The position numbers and the translations under genes were made by a program. 64,000 nucleotides of DNA from an uncultured Lactobacillus sp. (lineage in GTDB: Bacteria; Bacillota; Bacilli; Lactobacillales; Lactobacillaceae), in assembly GCA_937874695.1 (NCBI GenBank), contig CALNAJ010000017.1, forward strand, positions 62,001-126,000. The letters run 5' to 3'. Position 1 is the first letter of the stretch; each line of letters begins with the position of its first letter. Of this stretch, positions 24,737-33,800 are shown piece by piece. Below the pieces are notes generated by a model, which saw nothing but the letters and a program-made list of their open reading frames with translations, did no database searches and was not told the origin of the DNA.

Positions 24737-25552
24737 ATGACAAAAATGATTGCACTCGACCTAGACGAGACGCTACTGAATACTGATAAGACCATCAGTG
24801 AGGAGAATGCCGCTGTTTTACGCAAGCTGCACACTGCTGGTATCAAAGTGGTCCTATGCACCGGTCGCCCAATCAATGCGATTTGGGGCTACCTCGAACA
24901 ACTCGGCCTAACGACCGCTGAAGATTATACGATTACTTTCAACGGGGCGTTGGTTATTCAAAATACAACTAAAGAAGCCTTGGCTCAAAGTGGGCTAAGT
25001 AAGCACGATTTCCAGCCACTTCACGCTTTTGCTGAGGAAAATGGGTATCCACTCGATATCCTGGATTTTGATCAAGTTTACCCCGTGTCCGACCTGACAC
25101 CCTCGGTCTATCAGCATATGTTGAAGGCGCCGATGGACTTTATTCCAACGGCGTTCGCTGACTTGCCAGAGCACCTCTTTAGTAAGGCGGTTATGGCGAC
25201 GGATGCAGACGTCTTAGATCAAGTTGTTTCTAAATTAACGCCGGAACTGCACGACTTGTACCATGTGGTGCGGTCACAACCTAAAATTCTTGAATTTTTG
25301 GCTGCCGATATGGACAAGGCAGTTGGCCTGGGTCAACTGTTGACGCACTTCGGTTGGGACTTCGATGATCTAATGGCTTTCGGCGATGCTGAAAATGATT
25401 TAGGAATGATTAAAGCCGCCGGTGATGGGGTTGCCATGCTAAATGGTCAACCAGAAATCAAGGCAGCTGCCGACCATGAGACACCAACGACGAACAACGA
25501 AGCTGGGGTTGCAGAGTACTTGAAACAACGTTTTGCAGAGATTTTAAACTAA
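24737..25552 (+). CDS. Cof-type HAD hydrolase (YxeH-like)
   Basis: A 271-residue HAD phosphatase of the Cof family. Motif I is ALDLDETLLNTDK, motif II CTGRP, and motif IV FGDAENDLGMI near 215; the cap (about 85-190) is of type IIB. It probably hydrolyses sugar phosphates or FMN-like substrates in the cytoplasm. The ATG follows a GGAGGA site. It stands alone behind a palindrome that looks like a LacI-type operator, so sugar-dependent expression is possible. Confidence 0.92.
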   Translation: MTKMIALDLDETLLNTDKTISEENAAVLRKLHTAGIKVVLCTGRPINAIWGYLEQLGLTTAEDYTITFNGALVIQNTTKEALAQSGLSKHDFQPLHAFAEENGYPLDILDFDQVYPVSDLTPSVYQHMLKAPMDFIPTAFADLPEHLFSKAVMATDADVLDQVVSKLTPELHDLYHVVRSQPKILEFLAADMDKAVGLGQLLTHFGWDFDDLMAFGDAENDLGMIKAAGDGVAMLNGQPEIKAAADHETPTTNNEAGVAEYLKQRFAEILN

Positions 25553-25634
25553 CGGTTGAGACTTCTTGCAATCGCAAAAGAATAATGGCACTATAAAAGG
25601 TGTAGCGGATGAATTTTAAGGAGGATTATACGTC

Positions 25635-26288
25635 ATGAAACGTTTAATGGTTAAGTTAGGACTAACAGTGATGGCATTGGGGACCCTGGGTGGGGTTGTT
25701 GCACCAAGCGTTTCTGCTAGTGCTGCCAAGAAACCAACGATCAACAATACCGATTTAAAGCGTTATTACAAGAACGCCAAGTCAAAGACGGCCTTTTACT
25801 TTAAGACCTACAAGTCAGGTGGCAAGACCGGCACAATGCTGATTCTTGGTGACTTTGGGTCCACACCAAACGTGAAGTACGGTGTGCCAACTTCAACCAA
25901 GTTAAGTAAGAATGGACAAACCTTAACGACAAAGTACAAGTTAATCCAATTTAAGACTAGTGATGCTAACAAGACGACAACCTCGTTGACCAAAAAGACT
26001 TACACCTTTAAGCTGACGAAGAAGTCGAGCACGAAGTTCACCACTAAGATTGCGGGGACAAAGGCTAACCGGCATTTAGCAACGACTGGGAAGACTTACA
26101 CGTACACCAAGACTAAGACGAGTCCAGCTGCAGCCTATGGCAAGAAGTATGTTAAACCAGTATTGTACAAGCAATACATGAAGGCTTTTGAGAGTTTGGA
26201 TGCGGCTAATCAAAAGAAATATGCCAATCAATATGCAAACTCTGGCGTTAAGACCATGACCAGTAACTTTAACTACAAGACAAAATAA
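25635..26288 (+). CDS. secreted lysine/threonine-rich protein
   Basis: A 217-residue exported protein, signal peptide about 1-31 (ending SASAA). The mature protein is rich in Lys, Thr and Tyr, with beta-strand-like alternation (TTKYKLIQFKT, KKTYTFKLTKKSSTKF) and no Cys, anchor or sorting signal. RBS AAGGAGG. Basic lactobacillus exoproteins of this kind bind to the wall by charge; that is an inference. The family is not recognised. It is monocistronic with a terminator after it. Confidence 0.75.
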   Translation: MKRLMVKLGLTVMALGTLGGVVAPSVSASAAKKPTINNTDLKRYYKNAKSKTAFYFKTYKSGGKTGTMLILGDFGSTPNVKYGVPTSTKLSKNGQTLTTKYKLIQFKTSDANKTTTSLTKKTYTFKLTKKSSTKFTTKIAGTKANRHLATTGKTYTYTKTKTSPAAAYGKKYVKPVLYKQYMKAFESLDAANQKKYANQYANSGVKTMTSNFNYKTK

Positions 26289-26298
26289 ACCTGATTCT

Positions 26299-26345
26299 AG
26301 CGAGTGACAAGCCCCAATTATTTGGCTTTGCCACTCGTTTTTTTG
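26299..26345 (+). terminator. terminator of the secreted-protein gene
   Basis: GCGAGTGACAAGCC pairs with GGCTTTGCCACTCGT, followed by a run of seven T residues. Confidence 0.85.
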
Positions 26346-26367
26346 TTGTCCTGAAAAGGAGGGGCAC

Positions 26368-26400
26368 AAAAAAATCCCACCATCGTGAGATGGCGGGATT
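26368..26400 (-). terminator. terminator of the nucleoside hydrolase gene
   Basis: On the minus strand AATCCCGCCATC and GATGGTGGGATT form a 12-bp stem with one mismatch-free core, followed by seven T residues, 15 bases after the stop codon. Confidence 0.85.
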
Positions 26401-26414
26401 CAAATGACTTAAAT

Positions 26415-27371
26415 TTAGTTTTGCTTGAACAGGTTCGTCAAGTATTCCATAAAGGTCTTCAGGTAACGGTCCTTATCAACCGCAACGGAAACCTTCACAT
26501 TGGTTGGTTCGTTCAACCGGTTATCATCACCGATAGTCCGGCCGTAAGTTTCCTTGTTGTAGTTAACGACCATGTTCAGGTCAATCGTGGTAACGAAGCT
26601 AGGGTCCAAAGCAACCCCAACGGCGAGTGGGTCATGCAGAGCACAGCCACCCAGGTTATCGTTAACATCGACGTAAGCTTGGATGTAGTAGTCCACGATG
26701 TCGGCAAACTTTTCACCGGCTTCGGTACCTAAGTCACGCCATTGTTGGGTTTCCTTCTTGGTCAAGAGAGTCCGCAACGTCACGTCCAGGCCAACCATCG
26801 TTGAATGCATTGGGCTAGTCAATACAGCGTTAGCAGCTTCAGCATCTTGGTTGATGTTGGCTTCAGCGTAGGCCGTAACGTTACCAGGGACAGTTAAGGC
26901 ACCACCCATGAAGGTCATGTTGCCAATTTCTGTCGCAATTTCTGGGGCTTTCTTCAAAGCGGCAGCTAAGTTGGTCATTGGACCAGTTGGCACTAACGTC
27001 AAATCTTTACCGTACTTGTGAACGGAGTCGATTAAGAAGTCCACACCGGATTCCTTTTCGATAGCGCGCTTTGGTGCTGGCAAGTCGACTTGGCCGATCC
27101 CGTTTTCACCGTGGATGTCGGCACTAACTTGCATCCGATCAAAGTGATCACTGGTTGAGGAATGACTTTCACCTAGGTAAACGGGGATGTCGGTGTGGCC
27201 GAGGAGTTCCAAAATCTTTAAGGAGTTTTGGCCACCTGCTTCAACAACGACGTTACCGTAAGAACCAATGATCCCAATTAAGTCCACATCTGGGGCACCT
27301 AATGCGTAAGCAATTGCTAAGGAATCATCGATACCAGTATCTAAGTCTAAAATCATTTTACGTTTTGCCAT
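26415..27371 (-). CDS. inosine/uridine-preferring nucleoside hydrolase family protein
   Basis: A 318-residue enzyme that cleaves ribonucleosides to ribose and base. The calcium-binding Asp cluster is at the N-terminus: D9, D11, D15 and D16 in ILDLDTGIDD (a shortened form of DTDPGxDD). The later conserved parts are VPTGPMTNLA, MGGAL, EANINQDAEAA and HDPLAVGVAL. The start ATG has GGGGAGA upstream. Its promoter holds a cre- or LacI-like palindrome, suggesting carbon-source control of nucleoside use. Confidence 0.93.
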   Translation of the reverse strand: MAKRKMILDLDTGIDDSLAIAYALGAPDVDLIGIIGSYGNVVVEAGGQNSLKILELLGHTDIPVYLGESHSSTSDHFDRMQVSADIHGENGIGQVDLPAPKRAIEKESGVDFLIDSVHKYGKDLTLVPTGPMTNLAAALKKAPEIATEIGNMTFMGGALTVPGNVTAYAEANINQDAEAANAVLTSPMHSTMVGLDVTLRTLLTKKETQQWRDLGTEAGEKFADIVDYYIQAYVDVNDNLGGCALHDPLAVGVALDPSFVTTIDLNMVVNYNKETYGRTIGDDNRLNEPTNVKVSVAVDKDRYLKTFMEYLTNLFKQN

Positions 27372-27424
27372 GATATAATTGTCTCCCCTTTGATCTATAT
27401 TTAATTGGCTGAGCGCCTACTACA

Positions 27425-27453
27425 ACTATAATGTAACGGTTTACAATTAGCAA
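27425..27453 (-). promoter_or_regulatory. promoter with cre-like box, nucleoside hydrolase
   Basis: On the minus strand: TTGCTA -35 (27448-27453), 17-base spacer, TATAGT -10 (27425-27430). Inside the spacer lies TGTAAACCGTTACA (27432-27445), which differs from the CcpA cre consensus at one core position and also resembles a LacI-family half-symmetric site. Confidence 0.55.
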
Positions 27454-27548
27454 GCGGTCTTGGAATCAAGTTGAAGCGTTACGGTATTCACGGTAAACTA
27501 AGAACCAGGTTCAAACGTTATAATGAGCCAGTCAAGGGGGATTGGGCA

Positions 27549-28592
27549 ATGGCGAATAAAGAGTCAGTGAAGCCGACAAAACGGCATTTTGAGTATCACA
27601 ATCATTTATTAGATGATGCAACAAAAGAAATGAACGAGTGGACTGGCGAAAGTAAAGTCGTAGAAATTCATTTATTTTCAATGTTTTCGGAGGTCTTTAA
27701 ACACCATGATTCAGACGATGCGGAGTCGCTATTTATTGTTGGCACCAAAGAAACCACGCCTTCGTTGGAGGCCGTCTCGACTGCGCCAGTGAAACCGTGG
27801 TTATTTTCCCGCGTGTTCGCGTTATTGGGGGCCAGCTTTGTCCTGTTAGCCCTGCTATTCCTGGGCTTTCGGAGCAACAATGCCGTTCCTGGAATGATCT
27901 TTATTGGGTCGTTGACCGTACCATTTTCACTCATGATCATGTTTTTTGAAATTAATGTTTTCCGCAATATTTCGGTTTATCAACTCATGGCGGTCTTCCT
28001 GGTCGGCGGCATCCTGTCGCTGGTCGCCACGATGATTCTTTACTCGCTGATTCCATCGGGCAATGGTGTATCGTGGGAGTCCGCGTTGATCGTGGGCTTT
28101 ATCGAAGAGACCGCTAAGATGTTGGTTATCGCATTCTTCATCAATCGCTTTCGCTTGAATTATATCTTCAACGGCCTGCTTTTGGGCGCGGCCATTGGGG
28201 CCGGGTTTGCCGTCTTCGAAACGGCGGGGTACACCGGTCAATATGGCTTGGTGACCTTACTGATGCGTAGCTGGCAGGCGATTGGAACGCATACCATCTG
28301 GTCCGCCATCATGGGCGCGGCCATCATGCTTGCCAAGGAACGGCATCAGCCCGTGACCGGGAGCAATATCGTGGCGCCAAAATTTCTGCGATTCTACCTC
28401 TTAGCTATTCTGCTCCACGCTGGCTGGGATTGGAACGCGCCATTTGACGTGTTAGATATCCTCTACCTCCAGCAATGGGCGCTGATTGCCATCGGTTGGT
28501 TGGCCATCTTCGTGCTAATCAATGCCGGTTTGCGGGAGGTTAGAACTCTTCAAGGACAGCGAATATTGAAAAATAGTCAGTTAGGCGGATAG
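27549..28592 (+). CDS. PrsW-family intramembrane metalloprotease
   Basis: A 347-residue protein. A soluble N-terminal region (about 1-85) precedes about eight membrane segments. The PrsW motifs are present: FIEETAK (the Glu-Glu zinc/active site), AAIGAGFAVFE, HTIWSAIMGAA and the late His in LLHAGWDW. The ATG at 27549 has GGGGGA before it; the upstream frame is unlikely. PrsW proteins cut membrane proteins such as anti-sigma factors; the target here is unknown. Its 3' end overlaps the convergent hydrolase by 16 bases. Confidence 0.88.
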   Translation: MANKESVKPTKRHFEYHNHLLDDATKEMNEWTGESKVVEIHLFSMFSEVFKHHDSDDAESLFIVGTKETTPSLEAVSTAPVKPWLFSRVFALLGASFVLLALLFLGFRSNNAVPGMIFIGSLTVPFSLMIMFFEINVFRNISVYQLMAVFLVGGILSLVATMILYSLIPSGNGVSWESALIVGFIEETAKMLVIAFFINRFRLNYIFNGLLLGAAIGAGFAVFETAGYTGQYGLVTLLMRSWQAIGTHTIWSAIMGAAIMLAKERHQPVTGSNIVAPKFLRFYLLAILLHAGWDWNAPFDVLDILYLQQWALIAIGWLAIFVLINAGLREVRTLQGQRILKNSQLGG

Positions 28593-29332
28593 AGAAAGTC
28601 AATGATTTTTCGATCAATCGCTGGGTTCTCATGGAGTAGGGAATGCTGCATGTTCCACACGGGACCGCGTAATTCTTCAAAGCGATAGCTACCAACATGG
28701 CCCGCGACCAGACGGCGCAGAGGCGTCGTCGTATTCACGGGCACCTCACTGTCGTTACCGGTTAGGCCAATGTTGCCGGCGAGATTCAGGATGTGTAGCT
28801 GTGCGTAGTGGGCGTGTAGTGGCGCGCAACCAGGGAAATCGGCACCGATGCAGACAATTCGGCTGACCGTTACGGGTGCATGCCGCTTCTGATTTAGATA
28901 ATTATAAGCAATCGTGCCACCCGAGGAGTGGCCAACGAAGTTAACGTGAATAATCCCATAGCGTACATGCAATTGGGTTAGCACGGTCACCAGTTGCCGG
29001 GCTTCCTTGGCGGCGTGAGTATTGTCTTGAAAAAGCACGGGGACCAACGGATTAGTAGTCACGGGCTGGTGTTGTTGCCAGCTGACACGCCCGTTATCGG
29101 TGACCCGTGCGGTCAAACTAAAATGCGCCAATTGGGGCCGATTGAGGCTGAGCACCATGTCACGCATGGAAAGCCAGCCGCCACTATTTCCGGGCAAAAA
29201 GAGGGTGGCTGTGCGGGTCTGTGGCACGCGAGTCGCGGCCAAAGTGGCTTGGCGCGCGTGCCAGCCCCAAGCGAGCGCCCCCAATGTGACGAGTGTGGTC
29301 AGTAAAATTGTGAGTCCACGCAAATGTTTCAT
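28577..29332 (-). CDS. membrane-anchored alpha/beta hydrolase, DUF915 type (second copy)
   Basis: A 251-residue paralogue of the gene at 23866. One N-terminal membrane segment (about 5-22), TATLFLPGNSGG, nucleophile GHSSGG near residue 140, a late NDSEVP acid region and MQHSLLHENP with the His. The start at 29332 (MKHLRG) has GGAGACGG ahead of it. It is a surface hydrolase of unknown substrate. It is convergent with the PrsW gene and divergent from the reductase gene, and no terminator is visible between the convergent pair. Confidence 0.88.
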   Translation of the reverse strand: MKHLRGLTILLTTLVTLGALAWGWHARQATLAATRVPQTRTATLFLPGNSGGWLSMRDMVLSLNRPQLAHFSLTARVTDNGRVSWQQHQPVTTNPLVPVLFQDNTHAAKEARQLVTVLTQLHVRYGIIHVNFVGHSSGGTIAYNYLNQKRHAPVTVSRIVCIGADFPGCAPLHAHYAQLHILNLAGNIGLTGNDSEVPVNTTTPLRRLVAGHVGSYRFEELRGPVWNMQHSLLHENPAIDRKIIDFLYPPN

Positions 29333-29384
29333 GGCCGCCGTCTCCTCAAATGTTTTTTGTGACAAAGAAATGGAGCTTAAAATA

Positions 29385-30380
29385 ATGACAGAATCCTATG
29401 ATATTACGATTGTTGGTGGTGGCCCGGTCGGCATGTTTGCCGCCTTTTACGCCGGGATGCACAATGCCAAGACACAAGTTATCGAGAGCCTATCGGAATT
29501 GGGCGGGCAGGTCAACGCTCTCTACCCAGAGAAGACGATTCTCGATGTCGCGGGTTTCCCGGGTATCACCGGTCGTGACCTGATTGCCGGGCAGCGTGAG
29601 CAACTCAAGCAATTCCCGTTGACCATCAAGACCAACGAATCCGTGACCAACGTGACGCCCAACTCAGATGGCTTCTTGATTACCACGCCGGCGGGCACGA
29701 GTCAGACGCGCACGGTGATTGTCGCTGTGGGCAATGGCGCCTTTAAGCCGCGTAAATTAAACGTGGCCAACGCTGATGACTTCGCCGGTAAGCAACTCTT
29801 CTACAGCGTTCGTGATTTGGAAAAATTTCGCGATCACCGTGTGATGGTGGCCGGGGGTGGTGACGCCGCCATTGACCAGGCACTGATGTTAGCGCCAGTC
29901 GCCAAGTCCGTTACGTTGCTTCATCGCCGGGCCCAGTTCCGGGGGTTGGCCCACATGGTGGACTTGCTTCACGACTCGACCGTTAACGTGAAGACGCCGT
30001 ACCTGATTCGGGATCTACAAGCCACGCCCGAGGGTGCCTTGGATGTGACGTTGAAGCCGGTCGGCGTAGACGCTGAGATGGTCCATCAAGTCATTGACGA
30101 TTTGGTCGTCAGTTATGGGTTTACCGCCGACCATTCAGTCTTGGCTGCCTGGGACGTGGATATGGCGGAGGAAAGGCGCTTAATTGCCGTTGACCGGCAG
30201 ATGACGACTAGTGTTCCCGGTATCTATGCGATTGGGGATGGGGCCACCTATACCGGCAAGTCGCCGCTGATCGCCGTTGGTTATGGTGAAGCACCAATTG
30301 CCGTGCAAGCCATCATGAGCACGTACTTTCCCGACCGTCGGGGCCCGGTTCACAGTACATCGATTACCCGTAAACCTTAG
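29385..30380 (+). CDS. ferredoxin--NADP+ reductase type 2 (thioredoxin-reductase-like)
   Basis: A 331-residue FAD/NADPH flavoprotein. The FAD site is IVGGGPVGMFAAFYAG, then ELGGQVNALYPEK; the NADPH site is VAGGGDAAIDQALML; the C-terminal FAD-binding part is AIGDGATYTGKSPLIAVGYGEA. The redox CxxC of thioredoxin reductases is absent, which places it with the YumC-type ferredoxin/flavodoxin reductases. The ATG at 29385 is preceded by ATGGAGCTT. It likely supplies electrons to ferredoxin or flavodoxin. Confidence 0.93.
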   Translation: MTESYDITIVGGGPVGMFAAFYAGMHNAKTQVIESLSELGGQVNALYPEKTILDVAGFPGITGRDLIAGQREQLKQFPLTIKTNESVTNVTPNSDGFLITTPAGTSQTRTVIVAVGNGAFKPRKLNVANADDFAGKQLFYSVRDLEKFRDHRVMVAGGGDAAIDQALMLAPVAKSVTLLHRRAQFRGLAHMVDLLHDSTVNVKTPYLIRDLQATPEGALDVTLKPVGVDAEMVHQVIDDLVVSYGFTADHSVLAAWDVDMAEERRLIAVDRQMTTSVPGIYAIGDGATYTGKSPLIAVGYGEAPIAVQAIMSTYFPDRRGPVHSTSITRKP

Positions 30381-30400
30381 ATTTTCAGGCCTATAAATGC

Positions 30401-30446
30401 AAAGAAGCTATCCGCTCAACGTTAAGATTGAACGGATAGCTTCTTT
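30401..30446. terminator. bidirectional terminator
   Basis: A perfect 14-bp stem (AAAGAAGCTATCCG with its complement) between the convergent reductase and ltaS genes, with T-rich flanks on both strands. Confidence 0.85.
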
Positions 30447-30466
30447 ATTTTATGGTGAATGATGAC

Positions 30467-32617
30467 TTATTTTCCACTCGTATCGTCTTGATTGGTAATC
30501 TTGATCCGGTTGGAATCAGTCTCTTTATGGTTGAGTTCTGGTGCATCGGTCTTGTAGAGGCCTTGTGTAGACTTGTCACCATTGCGCGAGAAGAGGCTGG
30601 TCGACTTCAAGCCAAGCTTCTTCTCTACCTTCTCGGCCTTTTGCAAGCCATCCGAGTAGTTGTAGTCGCTCGGATCGACTGCCGTGAAGTCCTTCGGATG
30701 GTAGAAACGCAAGAGGTTCTTGGTGTTCAACGAGTCTGACAAACTCAGGCCTTGGTTGACATGTTCCTGCATCTTGTCAATCTTGGCTTTTAGCTTCCCA
30801 GTCGGGTGAATCTCCTGCTGGGTCTTGTTACTGTAAATGGTACCATCAACGGACGTGTAGCCCGGACTTTCCCAATCACGGTTACGGAAGACCACGACCT
30901 GATTATGTTCCTTAGAGAACATGTCGGTCCCAAACTGCAGGTATTTCTTGCTGTTCATGCCCATCAGGTGAAGCAGGGTCGGCAGCACGTCGACTTCGCC
31001 ACCGTAAGTGTGCTCGATCTTGCCCTTCTTGTAGCCGGGCATGTTGAACATCAGCGGCACGCGTTGTAGCTGCGCATTGTCGTAATCATTCCAGTCATCG
31101 GGATTAACGCCAAGCAACTTGGCTAGACTCTTGTTAGACGAATTGGAAATCCCGTAGTGGTCCCCGTAAATCATGACCAGCGAGTTCTTGGCTAATCCGG
31201 ACTTATCGAGGTAGTGATAGAATTCCTTGATCGACTGATCGAGGTAGTTGGCCGTCTTGAAGTAGTTATCGACGGTTTTATCGCCGGTATTTGGCGTCTT
31301 GAACGTACTGTCCTCGCTATCCAAGGAGAACGGGAAGTGGTTCGAGACGGTCAGGTACTTCACGTAAAATGGCTGTTGGAGGTGCTGCAGGTACTTGACG
31401 GAGTCGTTGAAGAGTAGCTTATCCTTTAAGCCGTAACCCAACGACTTATCACCGGAAGTGTCGTAGTAACTGGCATCGAAGAAGTACTGGTAACCCAGGT
31501 TCTTGTAGGTGTTATTCCGGTTCCAGAAGCTCCCGACATTTCCGTGGAAGACGGCGGTCGTGTAGCCCGCTTGATCAAAGATAGCCGGTGCGGCCTGGAA
31601 GGTGTTGTCGTTACCCAGTTGGGTGAACAGGGACCCTTGCGAAAGGCCATACGTCCCGGTTTCCAACATCGTTTCGGCATCGGAAGTCTTCCCTTGGCCG
31701 ACTTCGTGGAAGAAGTTATCGAAGCTGTAGGTGGCCTTGCTCTTGTAGAGCTTGTTCAGGAATGGCGTGACCTCTTGGCCGTTGACCTTTTTGTTGATCA
31801 AGAATTGTTGGAAGCTTTCCAAGTGAATGATGATGACATTTTTCTTCTTGGCGACCCCGTAGAGATCCTTGTCGGGAGCCGCGTAATTGCCATGAATGTA
31901 TTTCAGAATACCACTGAGCTCGGACTTCTTCGCGTGTGACCGCAGCTCGCTGGTGTGGCCGGACTTAATCCCATCGTAGACGGTGAAAGCGTCCAAACCT
32001 AAGTATTTCACCACGTAGGTCCGATCGAAGGTTCGCGTCAGAAGTTGTGGTCGGTCCATTTCGCCCAGTGTCAGGTTGACGGAGAAGGCGAGCAGGCCAG
32101 CGGATGTCACGGCGAGGGCCACGCGCTTGTTGACAGGCCGGGGATCAATGTAGATTCGCCGGGTCAGCATCAAGACGACAACGATGACTAGATCCAGCCA
32201 GTAGAGAATGTCGTGCGGTGAGGTCAGCGCTAACGAACTGCCGGAGAGCCCCTGGTCGACCTTTGAGTAGCCCAACATGGTGCTGACCGTCATGAAGTCG
32301 GTGAATTCCCGGAAGTAGATGACATTAATGTAGAGTAGCAGAGAGTCGAGGATGTCGATCAGAAAAATAAACGGGTAGAAGAAGCGCGCTCGCTTCAGGT
32401 ACAGCGCCAGTCCAAAGAGTAGGACGGTCGTCGCAATTGGATTCAAGAGGACGATGAGGAACTGGAAGGGATCGCTGAGTCCCAGTTTGAAGTCGACGAA
32501 ATAGGCGACTAATGTCTTTAGCCAAAAGAGCACGACGAGTAGGGTCGTAAAGCCCATCCGCGTTCCCGTTCTGGCCCAGATTCTTTTGAAACGTTCCAAG
32601 TTATTTCGCTCCTTCAT
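30467..32617 (-). CDS. ltaS: lipoteichoic acid synthase (LTA synthase family sulfatase)
   Basis: A 716-residue membrane enzyme that polymerises glycerol phosphate onto the glycolipid anchor. About five membrane segments fill residues 15-190. The extracellular sulfatase-fold domain has the metal ligand Glu267 in IIHLESFQ, the catalytic Thr311 in GKTSDAETM, and IYGDHYG with the Asp-His pair. A long polar linker at the C-terminus (about 640-716) is unusual in length. It faces its promoter region at 32.6-32.8 kb alone. It could be LtaS or a paralogue such as LtaS2. Confidence 0.93.
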   Translation of the reverse strand: MKERNNLERFKRIWARTGTRMGFTTLLVVLFWLKTLVAYFVDFKLGLSDPFQFLIVLLNPIATTVLLFGLALYLKRARFFYPFIFLIDILDSLLLYINVIYFREFTDFMTVSTMLGYSKVDQGLSGSSLALTSPHDILYWLDLVIVVVLMLTRRIYIDPRPVNKRVALAVTSAGLLAFSVNLTLGEMDRPQLLTRTFDRTYVVKYLGLDAFTVYDGIKSGHTSELRSHAKKSELSGILKYIHGNYAAPDKDLYGVAKKKNVIIIHLESFQQFLINKKVNGQEVTPFLNKLYKSKATYSFDNFFHEVGQGKTSDAETMLETGTYGLSQGSLFTQLGNDNTFQAAPAIFDQAGYTTAVFHGNVGSFWNRNNTYKNLGYQYFFDASYYDTSGDKSLGYGLKDKLLFNDSVKYLQHLQQPFYVKYLTVSNHFPFSLDSEDSTFKTPNTGDKTVDNYFKTANYLDQSIKEFYHYLDKSGLAKNSLVMIYGDHYGISNSSNKSLAKLLGVNPDDWNDYDNAQLQRVPLMFNMPGYKKGKIEHTYGGEVDVLPTLLHLMGMNSKKYLQFGTDMFSKEHNQVVVFRNRDWESPGYTSVDGTIYSNKTQQEIHPTGKLKAKIDKMQEHVNQGLSLSDSLNTKNLLRFYHPKDFTAVDPSDYNYSDGLQKAEKVEKKLGLKSTSLFSRNGDKSTQGLYKTDAPELNHKETDSNRIKITNQDDTSGK

Positions 32618-32887
32618 TTGTAAATAAGTAGTCTTATTCTACCATAGTTAATGGGCAATAACCGACACCCCTAACGAAGGTATTTTCCCTATCGTAGCAA
32701 ATTCCTCACTCCGATAGGGATTCTTGATGCAAGTTTAGGGAAATTTTAAGTCCCACGAGGAAATCATGCTCTACCGGCGAGGTTATTTGGTACACTAGAG
32801 ATAGGAATGATAGTGATGTAAGACTGTCATACTTTTTAACTGATAGATGAACACAGTAGAAGGTAATTTGAATGGTTGGTTGGCACT

Positions 32888-33080
32888 AGCTTAGCCGCAG
32901 GGATGGTGAAAATCGCCTCAGCCGTGGGAGTTCTCTTACCGGTAGATTTTTGACCGGTTAGAGAACTGGGTGGTTTTAAGACGTGGTTCATCGGCTTAAA
33001 ACCAAGCTGGAAGACCGCTCTGTGGCTTCCGGCGCCGCCCACAGCGTCACAGGCGATTTTTACCATCCCGGAGGCACATG
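32888..33080 (-). repeat. dispersed structured repeat family A, copy A5 (inverted)
   Basis: In reverse orientation. The closing stem pairs 32900-32917 with 33052-33069 (18 bp with one mismatch). The inner hairpins GGTTTTAAG/CTTAAAACC, AGTTCTCT/AGAGAACT and CCGGT/ACCGG are all re-paired variants of the other copies. It lies in the leader of the phosphatase gene at 33120. Confidence 0.83.
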
Positions 33081-33119
33081 CCTAGCGGAAACCAACGAAA
33101 TGAAAGGTGTGAAGACGTT

Positions 33120-33785
33120 ATGGACAAGCAGATCACATTGTACGTGGTACGGCACGGTCAGACTTATTTCAACATCTACAATAAATTACAGGGCTGGAGC
33201 AATTCGCCGTTGACCGATGCCGGAATTGCTGATGCCAAGGCTGCCGGTGAACGGTTGCAAGACGTGCCCTTTGCGGCAGCCTATTGTAGCGACACCACGC
33301 GAGCCCAACAGACCGCAGAGACAATTCTGGCGGCGAATCACTCGCAGCCGGCGGCCAAGCTGACGTCTGCCCCGTACTTCCGTGAAGAGTTTTACGGCTA
33401 TTACGAGGGAACCGACATGGCGCAAGCCTGGTACGTGGCTGGTGCGCCGCACGGTGTCTCTTCCTTTAAAGCAATTGAAGAGAAATACTCTATTGGTAAG
33501 GCCAAAGACTTTTTGAAAGAAGCCGATCCTTTCCGTCAGGCCGAGAACAACGAAGAATACTGGGCACGGGTCGATCAGGCGTTCGACATGATTCGGGACA
33601 ATCCCAATCTGAAAGACGGCGACAAGGTCTTAATGATTAGTCATGGAAATACCTTGCTGAGCCTGATGGAACGCTATGGTCAAGGCAAATACGATCTGAG
33701 TGTGCGGCCGGCTAACGGGAGTTTAACGAAATTATTACTGACACCGGACGACATTCAGGTGTTAAGTTACAACCAAAAAGATTAG
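33120..33785 (+). CDS. histidine phosphatase family protein (phosphoglycerate-mutase-like)
   Basis: A 221-residue enzyme. The phosphate-accepting His is in YVVRHGQTYFN at the N-terminus, followed by GWSNSPLTDAG, CSDTTRAQQTA (Arg), the acid in FREEFYGYYEG and the second His in MISHGNTLLSL. The pattern is that of a broad phosphatase rather than a glycolytic mutase. The ATG at 33120 starts the fold immediately. Only 15 bases separate it from the acetyltransferase gene, so the two are one operon. Repeat A5 lies just upstream. Confidence 0.9.
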   Translation: MDKQITLYVVRHGQTYFNIYNKLQGWSNSPLTDAGIADAKAAGERLQDVPFAAAYCSDTTRAQQTAETILAANHSQPAAKLTSAPYFREEFYGYYEGTDMAQAWYVAGAPHGVSSFKAIEEKYSIGKAKDFLKEADPFRQAENNEEYWARVDQAFDMIRDNPNLKDGDKVLMISHGNTLLSLMERYGQGKYDLSVRPANGSLTKLLLTPDDIQVLSYNQKD

Positions 33786-33800
33786 GACGAGGATGGTTTG

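Noticed and set aside
29100..29384. Long N-terminal extension of the ferredoxin-NADP reductase reading frame
   Set aside because: It overlaps the antisense DUF915 gene and lacks flavoprotein features; the ATG at 29385 starts the FAD fold at once.
30452..31939. Several plus-strand ORFs opposite ltaS
   Set aside because: They are shadows of the ltaS gene, with biased composition and no family features.
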